Source of the DNA: Pseudomonadota bacterium
Lineage (GTDB): Bacteria; Pseudomonadota; Gammaproteobacteria; Burkholderiales; Burkholderiaceae_C
Length of the DNA stretch: 64,000 nucleotides
Direction: 5' to 3'
Assembly: GCA_020161775.1 (NCBI GenBank)
Contig: JAIUOW010000003.1
Location: forward strand, 186,001-250,000
Shown piece by piece: positions 35,396 to 43,603 of the stretch; position 1 is the stretch's first letter; every line of letters starts with the position of its first letter. The position numbers and the translations under genes were made by a program. The notes under the pieces were generated by a model that did not search any database, was not told the DNA's origin, and was given only the letters and a program-made list of their open reading frames with translations.

Positions 35396-36390
35396 GCGGG
35401 GTTGTCCAGGTACCAGGCCACCGTCTGGCGGATGCCGTCTTCAAACGCGATCGTGGGCCGGCAGCCCAGCGTGCGTTCGAGCTTGCGGTCGTCGATGGCA
35501 TAGCGGCGGTCGTGGCCGGGCCGGTCGGTCACGTGGGTGATGAGCGACGCGTGCGGCTGGCCGCCGGGACGCGGGCGCAGGCCGTCCAGCGCGCTGCAGA
35601 TCGCATGCACCACGGCCAGGTTGGTGCGCTCGGAGCGCCCGCCGATGTTGTAGGTGTCGCCCGGCGTGCCGCCGGCCAGCACGGCACGCAGCGCGGCGCA
35701 GTGGTCGTCCACGTGCAGCCAGTCGCGCACCTGCAGGCCGTCGCCATACACCGGCAGAGGCTTGCCGGCCATGGCGTTCAGCGTCACCAGCGGGATCAGC
35801 TTTTCAGGGAACTGGCGCGGGCCGTAGTTGTTGGAGCAGTGGGTGGTGAGCGTGGGCAGCTTGTACGTGTGGTGCCAGGCGCGCACCAGGTGGTCGGCCG
35901 CCGCCTTGGACGCCGAATAGGGGCTGTTGGGCTCGTAGCGGTTGGCTTCGCTGAAGGGCGGGTCCTGCGGGCCGAGGGAGCCGAACACTTCGTCGGTGGA
36001 CACGTTCAGGAAGCGGAACGCAGCGGCATCGTCCGCCGGCAGTGCCTGCCAGTACGCGAGCACGGCTTCCAGCAGGTGCAGCGTGCCCACCACATTGGTC
36101 TGTGTGAAGGCCAGCGGCCCGGCGATGGACCGGTCCACATGCGATTCCGCCGCGAAATGCACCACCGCACGCGGGCGGTGCTGTGCCAGCAACTGGCCCA
36201 CCAGCGGGGTGTCGGCAATGTCGCCACGGCTGAAGTGGTAGCCAGGGTGGTCCTGTACGCTGCGCAGGTTGGACAGGCGCCCGGCGTAAGTGAGCAGGTC
36301 CAGGTTGACCACGGGCTCGTTTTGCGTGGCCAGCCATTGCAGGATGAACGCCGAGCCGATAAAGCCGCAGCCACCAGTCACCAGAATCAT
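35392..36390 (-). CDS. rfbB: dTDP-glucose 4,6-dehydratase
   Basis: A 332-residue extended short-chain dehydrogenase, second step of dTDP-rhamnose synthesis. It has MILVTGGCGFIGSAFILQWL, FAAESHVDRSIAGP, NVSTDEVFGSLG and the catalytic PYSASKAAADHLVRAW, then NNYGPRQFPEKLIPL. All are diagnostic of RfbB. The ATG at 36390 is used; a GTG 9 bases upstream is possible. It is the first gene of the rhamnose operon and lies 59 bases after DUF2783. No terminator is obvious between them, so read-through is possible. Confidence 0.97.
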   Translation of the reverse strand: MILVTGGCGFIGSAFILQWLATQNEPVVNLDLLTYAGRLSNLRSVQDHPGYHFSRGDIADTPLVGQLLAQHRPRAVVHFAAESHVDRSIAGPLAFTQTNVVGTLHLLEAVLAYWQALPADDAAAFRFLNVSTDEVFGSLGPQDPPFSEANRYEPNSPYSASKAAADHLVRAWHHTYKLPTLTTHCSNNYGPRQFPEKLIPLVTLNAMAGKPLPVYGDGLQVRDWLHVDDHCAALRAVLAGGTPGDTYNIGGRSERTNLAVVHAICSALDGLRPRPGGQPHASLITHVTDRPGHDRRYAIDDRKLERTLGCRPTIAFEDGIRQTVAWYLDNPA

Positions 36391-36449
36391 GCGGAGCACC
36401 TTTTGAACATGCCCCTGAGGATATCAAAGGGGTCAGGGTGCCAGAAGGC

Positions 36450-36635
36450 TCAGGGCGTCTGGCGTGCCGCCTCGATGCACTCGCGCAGCACCTGCGCGTC
36501 GCCGACCTGGTTGGCCAGCAGCAGGATCAGCCGCGCGTTGAACAGCTCGGACTGTTCGCGGCTCAGGTCTGTGTGGGCGTCCATGAGCTGTTCGTAAAAG
36601 GTGTCTGCGTCCTGCAGGTTCAGCGTGGTCTTCAT
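36450..36635 (-). CDS. DUF2783 small protein
   Basis: A 61-residue acidic helical protein (LNLQDADTFYEQLMDAHTDLS, then RLILLLANQVGD) matching the DUF2783 type often found directly beside FAD-dependent aromatic monooxygenases in Burkholderiales. Its ATG overlaps the monooxygenase stop by 4 bases, so its synthesis is coupled. Function is unknown; a helper or stability role for the monooxygenase is a guess. Confidence 0.8.
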   Translation of the reverse strand: MKTTLNLQDADTFYEQLMDAHTDLSREQSELFNARLILLLANQVGDAQVLRECIEAARQTP

Positions 36636-38356
36636 GCGGTGGTCTCCGGTTGGTGCGCGGCGCCCAGCGCCCGCGCCACGGCATGGACCAGTGTGGCGTC
36701 AATGCTTTCGCCCGTGGCGGCCACATAGGCGTCGGGCCGTACCAGCGCCCAGGCATGGCCAAACACATGGCAGGCGCCCTGCAGGTGGCCGTGCGGGTCG
36801 CGCACATGTTCGGTGGCGTCGGCGCGCGCGGTGGCGTCCAGCACCTGCACGCAGCGCACGGGCGCGGTCTGGGCCAGCGCGCGCAGGCGTTGCAGCGCGT
36901 CGCGGTTCAGGTCGCCAAAGGCCAGCAGCAGCAGGTCGCCATCGGCCCACTGCAGCAGTTCATTGACCGTGCCAGTGCTGCCATCGGCCCAGCGCAAGGC
37001 CACGTTTTGCACCGGCAGCCCGCCCGTGCTGTCGCACGCGGCGGATTGTGTGTAGGGGTTGGCGATGGCCATGCGGCCGGTGTTGACGAACTGGCGGGCA
37101 AACGGGTACTGCTTGGCCAGGCCGATGGCCGCGTTGCGGAACACGCGTTCCATGCCGTCGGCCGGGCGCAGAAAGCGCGCCGTGCGGTTGGTCACGCGCA
37201 CGTTCTGCGTGGCGGCTTCGTGGCGCTCCTGGTGGTAGGTGTCCAGCAGCGCCGGGGCGGCGCGGCCGCGCAGCACGGCGGCCAGTTTCCAGGCCAGGTT
37301 GTCGGCGTCGGCCACGCCGGTGTTGCCGCCGCGCGCGCCAAACGGGCTCACGACCTTGGCCGAATCGCCCATGAAAAACACGCGGCCGTGGCGCATCTGG
37401 TCAATGCATTCGCTGCGGTAGGCATAGGGGCCCACCCAGACGATCTCCACCCCGCAATCGGGGCCGAACTGCCGCGCCAGCCGCTCGCGCACCACGTCCT
37501 CGCGGCTCACATAGGCCGGATCGGCGTCGGGCGCCATCTGGTAGTCAATGCGCCACACGTTGTCACCCATCAGGTGCTGCCAGACGGCGCGGTTGTCATT
37601 GAACGGCGCTTCGATCCAGGTGTGGCGTTCCACCGGCGGGTGTTTGGTAAAGCGCACGTCGGCAATGCACCAGCGGTCGTCGCCCTTTTTGGCGGTGACG
37701 GAGGCATGGCACCAGCCGCGAAACGGGCTGCGCGAGCCGGTGGCGTCCACCACATGGTCGGCGCGCAGCTGGTAGTCGCCCGCGGGGGTGGTCACGCTCA
37801 GCGTGGCGCCGCTGGCGTCCTGCTTGAAGGCCGTCACGCGGTTGCACCAGCGGATGTCCACATGGCCCAGCTGCTGGATGCGGTCCACCAGGTAGGCCTC
37901 GATATAGAACTGCTGGATGTTGATGAACGGCGGCTGGGTGGACAGGTTGTAGGCGCTTTGCTGCTTCAGGTCGAAGGAATACACCTCGTCATGGCCGGCA
38001 AAGGTGCGGCCCACGCTCCACTGGATGCCCTTGGCGGCAATCGGCTCGTACACGCCCAGGCGGTGAAAGATCTCCAGCGAGCGTTGCGTATAGCAGATGC
38101 CGCGGGATGATGCGCCCTTGACGCCCACGGTGTTGTCCTCGTCCAGCAGCACGGCAGCCACGCCCTGGCGGGCCAGCGCGCAGGCCAGCGTCAGGCCGGT
38201 GATGCCGCCGCCGACGATGACGATGGGGCTGTGCCCAGGCCGCCCGGCGGCGATCTCGGGCGGCGCGACAAACGGGTATTCGGGCAGCACATAGCCGCTG
38301 CCCTGGGTGAATTCATAGCCGTTGCTGAAGCTGGTTTGCGCGTAGCTGCTGGGCAT
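36632..38356 (-). CDS. FAD-dependent aromatic monooxygenase (MhpA/PobA-like)
   Basis: A 574-residue flavoprotein hydroxylase of group A, which would hydroxylate a phenolic or aromatic acid using NAD(P)H and oxygen. The FAD-binding VIVGGGITGLTLACALARQG lies near residue 45. Then come a VVDATGSRSPF segment and GDSAKVVSPFGARGGNTGVADADNLAWKL, the second FAD motif. A thioredoxin-like C-terminal extension of the kind seen in MhpA-type enzymes follows. It lies between a VOC protein and DUF2783 in a putative aromatic-degradation operon. The substrate is not readable. Confidence 0.87.
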   Translation of the reverse strand: MPSSYAQTSFSNGYEFTQGSGYVLPEYPFVAPPEIAAGRPGHSPIVIVGGGITGLTLACALARQGVAAVLLDEDNTVGVKGASSRGICYTQRSLEIFHRLGVYEPIAAKGIQWSVGRTFAGHDEVYSFDLKQQSAYNLSTQPPFINIQQFYIEAYLVDRIQQLGHVDIRWCNRVTAFKQDASGATLSVTTPAGDYQLRADHVVDATGSRSPFRGWCHASVTAKKGDDRWCIADVRFTKHPPVERHTWIEAPFNDNRAVWQHLMGDNVWRIDYQMAPDADPAYVSREDVVRERLARQFGPDCGVEIVWVGPYAYRSECIDQMRHGRVFFMGDSAKVVSPFGARGGNTGVADADNLAWKLAAVLRGRAAPALLDTYHQERHEAATQNVRVTNRTARFLRPADGMERVFRNAAIGLAKQYPFARQFVNTGRMAIANPYTQSAACDSTGGLPVQNVALRWADGSTGTVNELLQWADGDLLLLAFGDLNRDALQRLRALAQTAPVRCVQVLDATARADATEHVRDPHGHLQGACHVFGHAWALVRPDAYVAATGESIDATLVHAVARALGAAHQPETTA

Positions 38357-38393
38357 GGCGGCGGGTCTCGCTGTCGTTGTGGGTGGGGCTTTG

Positions 38394-39014
38394 TTATTTC
38401 TTGGCGGTGTATTCCGGGCGGTCGTTCTGCTGGGGCTTCAGTGCCTCGGCCGCCTTGCCCTCGGCGCGGTCCTTTCGCCACTGCTCCTTGCGGGCGGTCC
38501 ATTCGCGCAGGCGCGCGTGGGCGGTCTTGCTTTCCTGCAGCATCTGGAATTCATCGGCACGCTGGGCGGTCAGCTCCAGCCGCACACCGTTGGGGTCAAA
38601 GAAATAGATGCTGTCAAAGATGTGGTGGTCGGTGATGCCCAGCACCTCGATGCCGTGGGCTTCCAGCCGGGCCTTCATGTCCTTCAGGGCCTGCACGGAA
38701 TCGACCCGGAACGAGATGTGGTTGACCCACAGCGGCGTGTTGGGCGAAGGCAGGGCGGCTTCGTCGTTGCCCAGGTCGAAGAACGCGATGAACGAGCCGT
38801 CCTGCAGGCGGAAGAAGAAGTGCGTGTACGGGCAGTATTCACCTGTGCTGGGCACCACGTCGCTCTGGATGATGTGGTACAGCGGCAGGCCCAGGATGTC
38901 TTCATAGAAGTGCCGGGTTTCCTCGGCATCTTTCGCGCGGTAGGCGTAGTGGTGCAGTTGGTGGATGGGGGCGGGCGCGGGCAGCGCGGCGGTGTCTTTG
39001 AGGACGGCGGCCAT
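38394..39014 (-). CDS. VOC-family protein (glyoxalase/extradiol dioxygenase fold)
   Basis: A 206-residue metal-dependent protein of two VOC modules. Candidate ligands of a 2-His-1-Glu site are the His of LHHYAYRAKDAEETRHFYED, the His of VNHISFRVDS and the Glu of FFDPNGVRLELTAQ. Extradiol ring-cleaving dioxygenases and glyoxalases share this layout. Next to an aromatic hydroxylase, ring cleavage is plausible but inferred. The C-terminus is a charged tail. A Shine-Dalgarno AAGGAGA precedes the ATG. It is the first gene of the operon downstream of the 39.06 kb promoter. Confidence 0.82.
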   Translation of the reverse strand: MAAVLKDTAALPAPAPIHQLHHYAYRAKDAEETRHFYEDILGLPLYHIIQSDVVPSTGEYCPYTHFFFRLQDGSFIAFFDLGNDEAALPSPNTPLWVNHISFRVDSVQALKDMKARLEAHGIEVLGITDHHIFDSIYFFDPNGVRLELTAQRADEFQMLQESKTAHARLREWTARKEQWRKDRAEGKAAEALKPQQNDRPEYTAKK

Positions 39015-39038
39015 GGTGTCTCCTTGGGGCTTGGCAAT

Positions 39039-39052
39039 TTACTATTGCGTAA
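39039..39052. promoter_or_regulatory. Operator 1 of the VOC/monooxygenase operon
   Basis: Palindrome TTAC-N6-GTAA, 19 bp from the second copy. It covers about +1 to +14 of the predicted minus-strand transcript, a repressor position. No regulator gene is adjacent. Confidence 0.6.
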
Positions 39053-39057
39053 CGGAT

Positions 39058-39071
39058 TTACTATACCGTAA
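39058..39071. promoter_or_regulatory. Operator 2 of the VOC/monooxygenase operon
   Basis: Second TTAC-N6-GTAA palindrome, overlapping the -10 element of the minus-strand promoter. The two sites lie on nearly the same helical face (19 bp apart). Confidence 0.6.
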
Positions 39072-39088
39072 TTATTGCGACCATCCAA
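39060..39088 (-). promoter_or_regulatory. Predicted sigma70 promoter of the VOC/monooxygenase operon
   Basis: On the minus strand TTGGAT (39088-39083), a 17-base spacer and TATAGT (39065-39060). It lies about 45 bases before the VOC start codon. Confidence 0.6.
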
Positions 39089-39107
39089 CGTGGCGCTTAC
39101 TGGGTAT

Positions 39108-39122
39108 TGAGAACAATTATCA
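39108..39122. promoter_or_regulatory. Fur-box-like site upstream of the rubrerythrin operon
   Basis: TGAGAACAATTATCA matches the 7-1-7 Fur core TGATAATNATTATCA at 12 of 14 defined positions. It sits within the inverted pair ATTGA/TCAAT (39106-39124). The gene it would control encodes an iron protein. Confidence 0.55.
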
Positions 39123-39124
39123 AT

Positions 39125-39141
39125 ACTATCGCTGCGATAGT
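39125..39141. promoter_or_regulatory. 17-bp perfect palindrome beside the Fur-like site
   Basis: ACTATCGC-T-GCGATAGT is a perfect 8+1+8 inverted repeat immediately right of the Fur-like site. It is a likely binding site for a second dimeric regulator or a short hairpin. The rest of the gap to 39273 holds only the rubrerythrin Shine-Dalgarno. Confidence 0.5.
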
Positions 39142-39273
39142 GAAATTCCATGCAGTGAATTGACGCAGCCAATTAGACGCGCGGCCCTAACAGGGCTACG
39201 CTGCTCAGGTCTTTGACCCCAAGGTGTTCAAGGCGACCGAGTCAGTTTGTTCAACCCACGAAGGAGATATCCC

Positions 39274-39696
39274 ATGGCAGCACTCAAAGGCTCCAAGACG
39301 GAAGAGAACCTGAAAGCCGCATTTGCCGGTGAATCCCAGGCCAACCGCCGCTACCTGTATTTCGCAAACAAGGCCGACGTCGAGGGCCAGAACGATGTGG
39401 CGGCGCTGTTCCGCTCCACCGCCGAAGGCGAGACCGGCCACGCCCATGGCCACCTGGAATGGCTCGAGCAATGCGGTGACCCGGCCACCGGCTTGCCCAT
39501 CGGCCCCACCCGCGACAACCTGAAGGCCGCCGTGGCCGGCGAGACGCACGAGTACACCGACATGTACCCGGGCATGGCCAAGACGGCGCGCGAGGAAGGC
39601 CACGATGAAGTGGCGGACTGGTTTGAAACGCTGGCCAAGGCCGAGCGTTCGCACGCCAACCGTTATCAAAAGGCCCTGAATGAGCTCGTTGACTGA
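39274..39696 (+). CDS. Rubrerythrin (ferritin-like diiron protein, no rubredoxin domain)
   Basis: A 140-residue four-helix protein with the diiron ligand pattern: Glu20 in [13 protein letters not shown], Glu53 and His56 in [10 protein letters not shown], Glu in [12 protein letters not shown] and a final [10 protein letters not shown]. The usual C-terminal rubredoxin domain is absent, so an external electron donor is needed. Rubrerythrins reduce hydrogen peroxide. A strong AAGGAGATAT ribosome site precedes the ATG at 39274. It heads a three-gene unit with an FeS protein and DUF3501, which may form its redox partner set; that is inference. A Fur-like box lies about 150 bases upstream. Confidence 0.92.
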   Translation: MAALKGSKTEENLKAAFAGESQANRRYLYFANKADVEGQNDVAALFRSTAEGETGHAHGHLEWLEQCGDPATGLPIGPTRDNLKAAVAGETHEYTDMYPGMAKTAREEGHDEVADWFETLAKAERSHANRYQKALNELVD

Positions 39697-39712
39697 TTGA
39701 ACGATCACCCCC

Positions 39713-39779
39713 GAGGCGCTTCGCGCCTCCCCCTCAAGGGGGCGCCACCCGCGGCCCGGCACAGCCGGTTCCGCGGTGG
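39713..39779. repeat. Intergenic hairpin repeat (Comamonadaceae type)
   Basis: Successive stems GAGGCGC/GCGCCTC (39713-39729), CCCCC/GGGGG (39729-39742), and a larger GCCACCCGCGG / CCGCGGTGGC pairing. It lies between rubrerythrin and the FeS gene and may attenuate transcription or protect mRNA ends. Confidence 0.65.
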
Positions 39780-39796
39780 CCCTTGAAAGGAATTCC

Positions 39797-41185
39797 ATGA
39801 CCGCACGAGAAGGTAGCCTTGAGGCGCCCACGCGCCATCCTCTGGACTGGAGAAATGCCGAGTTCTGGAACGAGGAATCCGCGTTCCATGAGCTTGAGCG
39901 CATTTTTGACATCTGCCACGGCTGCCGCCGCTGCGTGAGCCTGTGCGGATCGTTCCCCACGCTGTTTGACCTGGTGGACGAAAGCGCCACTGGCGAGGTG
40001 GACGGCGTGGCGAAACAGGATTACTGGAAGGTGGTGGACCAGTGCTACCTGTGCGACCTGTGCTACCTGACCAAATGCCCCTATGTGCCGCCGCACGAAT
40101 GGAACCTGGACTTCCCGCACACCATGCTGCGCGCCAAGGCCATCAAGTTCAAGAAGGGCGAGGTCAAGGCTGGCGAGAAATTCCTGGCGTCCACCGACGT
40201 GCACGGCCAGTTTGCCGGCATTCCCGTGGTGGTGCAGGTGGCCAATGCCGTCAACAAGACAAAGCTCGCCCGCGGCGTGATGGAAAACATGCTGGGCGTG
40301 CACAAGGACGCCTGGCTGCCCGAGCTGGCCACGCGCAAGTTCCGCGCAGGCGCGAAGGATTCGCAAGGTCATGCGGTGCGTGATGGCGCCAAGACGCCTG
40401 GCAAGGTGGCGATCTATTCGACCTGCTACATCAACTACAACGAGCCCGGCATCGGCCACGACCTGCTCAAGGTGCTGGACCACAACGAAATCCCGTACGT
40501 GCTGGTCGAAAAGGAAAAGTGCTGCGGCATGCCCAAGCTGGAGCTGGGCGACCTGGATTCCGTCAACGCGTCCAAGGAGGCCAACATCCCGGTGCTGGCG
40601 AAGTACGCGAAAGACGGCTTTGCCATCCTGAGCGCGGTGCCCAGCTGCACGCTGATGTTCAAGCAGGAGCTGCCGCTGATGTACCCGGACGACGCCGACG
40701 TGCAGCAGGTGAAGGACGCGATGTGGGACCCGTTCGAGTACCTGATGCAGCGCAAGCGCGACGGCCTGCTCAAGACGGAATTCACCAGGCCGCTGGGCAA
40801 GATCAGCTACCAGATTCCCTGCCACGGCCGCGTGCAGAACATCGGCAAGAAGACCGAGGAAATGCTGAAGATGATTCCGCAGACCTGGGTGCAGACCAAC
40901 GAGCGCTGCTCGGGCCACGCGGGCACCTTTGGCGTCAAGAAAGCCTATCACCCCATGGCCATGAAGATCGGCAAGCCACTGTTCAAGAAGATGGCCGACC
41001 ACCCAGGCTCGGGCAAGGCGCAGGACGGCAGCGTGGCCAGCGCGCCCGGTGTGCCGGACTGGATCAGCTCCGACTGCCCGCTGGGGGGCCACCACATTGC
41101 CCAGGGCTTTGAGGTGAACCAGCTGGGCAACCCCACGCTGGCCCACCCGCTGACGCTGGTGCGCATGGCGTACGGCATCAACTGA
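39797..41185 (+). CDS. FeS-cluster / CCG-domain protein (heterodisulfide-reductase D or GlpC-like)
   Basis: A 462-residue soluble protein. Two 4Fe-4S motifs lie near the N-terminus: CHGCRRCVSLCGSF (CxxCxxCxxxC) and CYLCDLCYLTKCPY. CCG-type cysteine elements follow, with EKEKCCGMPKLELGD and IPCHGRVQNIG, then NERCSGHAGTFG. Such proteins pass electrons between flavoproteins or quinones and a CCG-bound site. The start is the ATG at 39797 with AAAGGA upstream. It lies between rubrerythrin and DUF3501, 11 bases before the latter. The arrangement suggests a reductase supplying the rubrerythrin; this is inference and the reaction is unassigned. Confidence 0.85.
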   Translation: MTAREGSLEAPTRHPLDWRNAEFWNEESAFHELERIFDICHGCRRCVSLCGSFPTLFDLVDESATGEVDGVAKQDYWKVVDQCYLCDLCYLTKCPYVPPHEWNLDFPHTMLRAKAIKFKKGEVKAGEKFLASTDVHGQFAGIPVVVQVANAVNKTKLARGVMENMLGVHKDAWLPELATRKFRAGAKDSQGHAVRDGAKTPGKVAIYSTCYINYNEPGIGHDLLKVLDHNEIPYVLVEKEKCCGMPKLELGDLDSVNASKEANIPVLAKYAKDGFAILSAVPSCTLMFKQELPLMYPDDADVQQVKDAMWDPFEYLMQRKRDGLLKTEFTRPLGKISYQIPCHGRVQNIGKKTEEMLKMIPQTWVQTNERCSGHAGTFGVKKAYHPMAMKIGKPLFKKMADHPGSGKAQDGSVASAPGVPDWISSDCPLGGHHIAQGFEVNQLGNPTLAHPLTLVRMAYGIN

Positions 41186-41196
41186 AGAGAACGACG

Positions 41197-41787
41197 ATGC
41201 AACTCACCGGGAAAATCACACGCGACAGCCTGATGTCGCTGGAGGCCTACAGCAAATACCGCAAGCAGCACAAGGCCGGCATCATTGCCCACCGCAAGCT
41301 GCGCAGCGTGGGGCTGGGCGAGCACATCACGCTGCAGTTTGAAAGCGAGACCAGCATCCGCTACCAGATCCAGGAGATGCTGCGCATAGAAAAGATCTTT
41401 GAAGAAGAAGGCATCGAACAGGAAATCGAAGCCTATGCCCCGCTGGTGCCGGATGGCAGCAACTGGAAGGCGACGATGCTGATCGAATACCCCGACGAGA
41501 ACGAGCGCCGCCGCGAGCTCGCCCGCCTGATCGGGGTGGAAGACCGCATGTTCGTCGAGGTGGAAGGCCACGCGCGCGTGTACGCCATTGCCGACGAAGA
41601 CCTGGACCGCGAGAACGACGAGAAAACCTCAGCCGTGCACTTTGTGCGGTTTGAACTGACGCCGCCCATGTGCGCGGCGGTGAAGGCGGGCGCCAGCGTC
41701 AAGCTGGGCTGTGACCACACGAACTACCCGGCGCACATGACGATCCCGCCCGAGACGCTGGCCTCGCTGGCGGGCGACATCCGCTAG
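41197..41787 (+). CDS. DUF3501 protein
   Basis: A 196-residue protein of the DUF3501 family (KITRDSLMSLEAYSKYRKQ near the start, GEHITLQFESETSIRYQIQEM, PDGSNWKATMLIEYPDENER, VRFELTPPMCAAVKAGA). It lacks membrane segments and has two cysteines (PPMCAAV and KLGCDHTNY), the second beside His and Asp. The function is unknown. In many proteobacteria it travels with the FeS/CCG gene and rubrerythrin, as here, so it probably belongs to the same peroxide or redox unit. Confidence 0.88.
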   Translation: MQLTGKITRDSLMSLEAYSKYRKQHKAGIIAHRKLRSVGLGEHITLQFESETSIRYQIQEMLRIEKIFEEEGIEQEIEAYAPLVPDGSNWKATMLIEYPDENERRRELARLIGVEDRMFVEVEGHARVYAIADEDLDRENDEKTSAVHFVRFELTPPMCAAVKAGASVKLGCDHTNYPAHMTIPPETLASLAGDIR

Positions 41788-41810
41788 GAGCCTGAGCGGC
41801 AGAAGAGATG

Positions 41811-41838
41811 TGTCATGCCGGGCTTGACCCGGCATCCA
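41811..41838. repeat. REP-like repeat, copy 2, forming the 3' end of ugpQ
   Basis: Exact 28-base match to 27214-27241. Read on the minus strand it supplies the last codons (DAGSSPA) and the TGA stop of ugpQ. Confidence 0.8.
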
Positions 41839-42595
41839 CTGCGGGCGCGAACAGGTCCACCCGGTCGGTGATGATGCCGTCCGTGCCCAGGCTGATGAGC
41901 CGCTGCGCGGCCCAGTCGTCATTGACGGTGTAGCTCAGCGTGCGCAGGCCGGCGCCTTGGGCCTGGGCCACCGTGGCGCTGTCCCACAGCGCGTGGTTGC
42001 ACACCACGGCCACGCATTCCAGGGCCAGTGCGGTGTCCAGCCAGCCCGTCCACAAGGTGTCCAGCAGCAGGCCGCGCGGCAGGCCGGGCGCCGCACTGCG
42101 TGCGCCTTGCAGCGATTCGGGCCGGAACGACGTGAGCAGCGGCGGCACGGCCTGGCCCTGCCACAGCTGCTGCGCTTCGCGCGCGACCACTTCGCCGGTC
42201 TTTTGCTCCAGGCCCGGCGTGGGCTTGATCTCGATGTTCAGGTGGTAGCCGTTGGCCAGGCAAAAGCGCGCCAGGTTGGCCAGCGTGGGCAGCGGCTCGC
42301 CCGCGTGGGCGCGCGAATGCCAGCCACCGGCGTCCAGCTGCGCGAGCGCGGCCCAGGGCTGGTCGCCGCCAATGCCCTGGCCGTTGGTGGTGCGCTCCAG
42401 CGTTGCATCGTGCATGAGGAAGACCACACCGTCGGCCGACAGCTTGGCGTCGCATTCAAACATGCGGTAGCCATGCGCCGCCCCCAGGCGGAACGCCGCC
42501 AGCGTGTTCTCGGGCGCCAGCTTGCCGGCGCCGCGATGGGCGATCCAGCGCGGGTAGGGCCACGCAGAGGAGGGCGTTGTCCTCGCGTTTGCCAC
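41813..42595 (-). CDS. ugpQ: Glycerophosphodiester phosphodiesterase
   Basis: A 260-residue GDPD-family TIM-barrel enzyme hydrolysing glycerophosphodiesters to glycerol-3-phosphate and an alcohol in the cytosol. It has the signature IAHRGAGKLAPENTLAAF, then ECDAKLSADGVVFLMHD with metal-site residues, and LNIEIKPTPG. A GTG start at 42595 follows the ugpC stop by 3 bases, making it the last gene of the ugp operon. The last seven residues and stop come from an intergenic repeat, so the natural C-terminus has been replaced or extended. Confidence 0.93.
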   Translation of the reverse strand: MANARTTPSSAWPYPRWIAHRGAGKLAPENTLAAFRLGAAHGYRMFECDAKLSADGVVFLMHDATLERTTNGQGIGGDQPWAALAQLDAGGWHSRAHAGEPLPTLANLARFCLANGYHLNIEIKPTPGLEQKTGEVVAREAQQLWQGQAVPPLLTSFRPESLQGARSAAPGLPRGLLLDTLWTGWLDTALALECVAVVCNHALWDSATVAQAQGAGLRTLSYTVNDDWAAQRLISLGTDGIITDRVDLFAPAVDAGSSPA

Positions 42596-42598
42596 GGG

Positions 42599-43603
42599 TT
42601 AGATCCGCTTGCCGCTGGCCGCGTCGAACCAGTGCACGCGGTCTTCACGCGGGGTGGCGTGGATGATGCTGTCAGGCGCCGGCGTGGGGCCGCCTTCTTC
42701 GCTGCGCACAATGACCTGTTCGTCGCCCAGGCGGGTGTAGATCAGGCGTTCAGCGCCCAGCAGCTCGGTGGTCTCCACGCGCAGCTCCCAGCCGGTGCTG
42801 CCGATGTCCAGGTGCTCGGGGCGAATGCCCATGATGGCACCCGCGCGGGCGCCGGGGGCGTTCTTCAGCAGGTTCATGGGCGGCGAGCCGATGAAGCTGG
42901 CCACGAAGGTGGACGCGGGGCTGTGATAGACCTCTTCGGGCGTGCCGAACTGCTCCATCACGCCGGCGTTCATGACGATCATGCGCTGGGCCAGCGTCAT
43001 GGCCTCGACCTGGTCGTGCGTGACGAACAGGCTGGTGATGCCCAGCTCGCGATGCAGCTTCTGGATTTCAAGACGGGTCTGGGCGCGCAGCTTGGCGTCC
43101 AGGTTGCTCAGCGGTTCGTCAAACAGGAACACCTGGGGCTGGCGCACGATGGCGCGGCCCATGGCCACGCGCTGGCGCTGGCCGCCGGAGAGCTGGCGCG
43201 GCTTGCGGTCCAGCAGGTGGGCGAGCTCCAGGATCCTGGCGGCCTTGTCCACGCGCTGCTTGATCTCGCCCATCGGCATCTTCTTGATCTTCAGGCCGTA
43301 GGCCATGTTCTCGAAGACGCTCATGTGCGGATACAGGGCATAGTTCTGGAACACCATCGCGATGTCGCGCTCGGCCGGCTCCAGGTTGTTGACCACGCGC
43401 GGGCCGATGGAGATTTCGCCGCCCGAGATTTCTTCCAGCCCGGCCACCATGCGCAGCAGGGTGGACTTGCCGCAGCCCGACGGGCCCACGATCACGATGA
43501 ATTCACCGTCGGCGATGTCGGCGTTCACGCCGTGGATCACCTGCAGCTCGGCCTTGCCTTTGCCGTACTTCTTGACGACGTTCTTGAGTTGGATTGAAGC
43601 CAT
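42599..43603 (-). CDS. ugpC: ABC transporter ATP-binding protein for glycerol-3-phosphate
   Basis: A 334-residue MalK/UgpC-type ATPase. It has Walker [10 protein letters not shown], the Q-loop [14 protein letters not shown], signature [14 protein letters not shown], Walker [14 protein letters not shown] and the H-loop VTHDQVEA. The C-terminal regulatory domain includes [10 protein letters not shown]. It energises sn-glycerol-3-phosphate uptake. It abuts ugpE with no gap. Confidence 0.95.
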   Translation of the reverse strand: MASIQLKNVVKKYGKGKAELQVIHGVNADIADGEFIVIVGPSGCGKSTLLRMVAGLEEISGGEISIGPRVVNNLEPAERDIAMVFQNYALYPHMSVFENMAYGLKIKKMPMGEIKQRVDKAARILELAHLLDRKPRQLSGGQRQRVAMGRAIVRQPQVFLFDEPLSNLDAKLRAQTRLEIQKLHRELGITSLFVTHDQVEAMTLAQRMIVMNAGVMEQFGTPEEVYHSPASTFVASFIGSPPMNLLKNAPGARAGAIMGIRPEHLDIGSTGWELRVETTELLGAERLIYTRLGDEQVIVRSEEGGPTPAPDSIIHATPREDRVHWFDAASGKRI

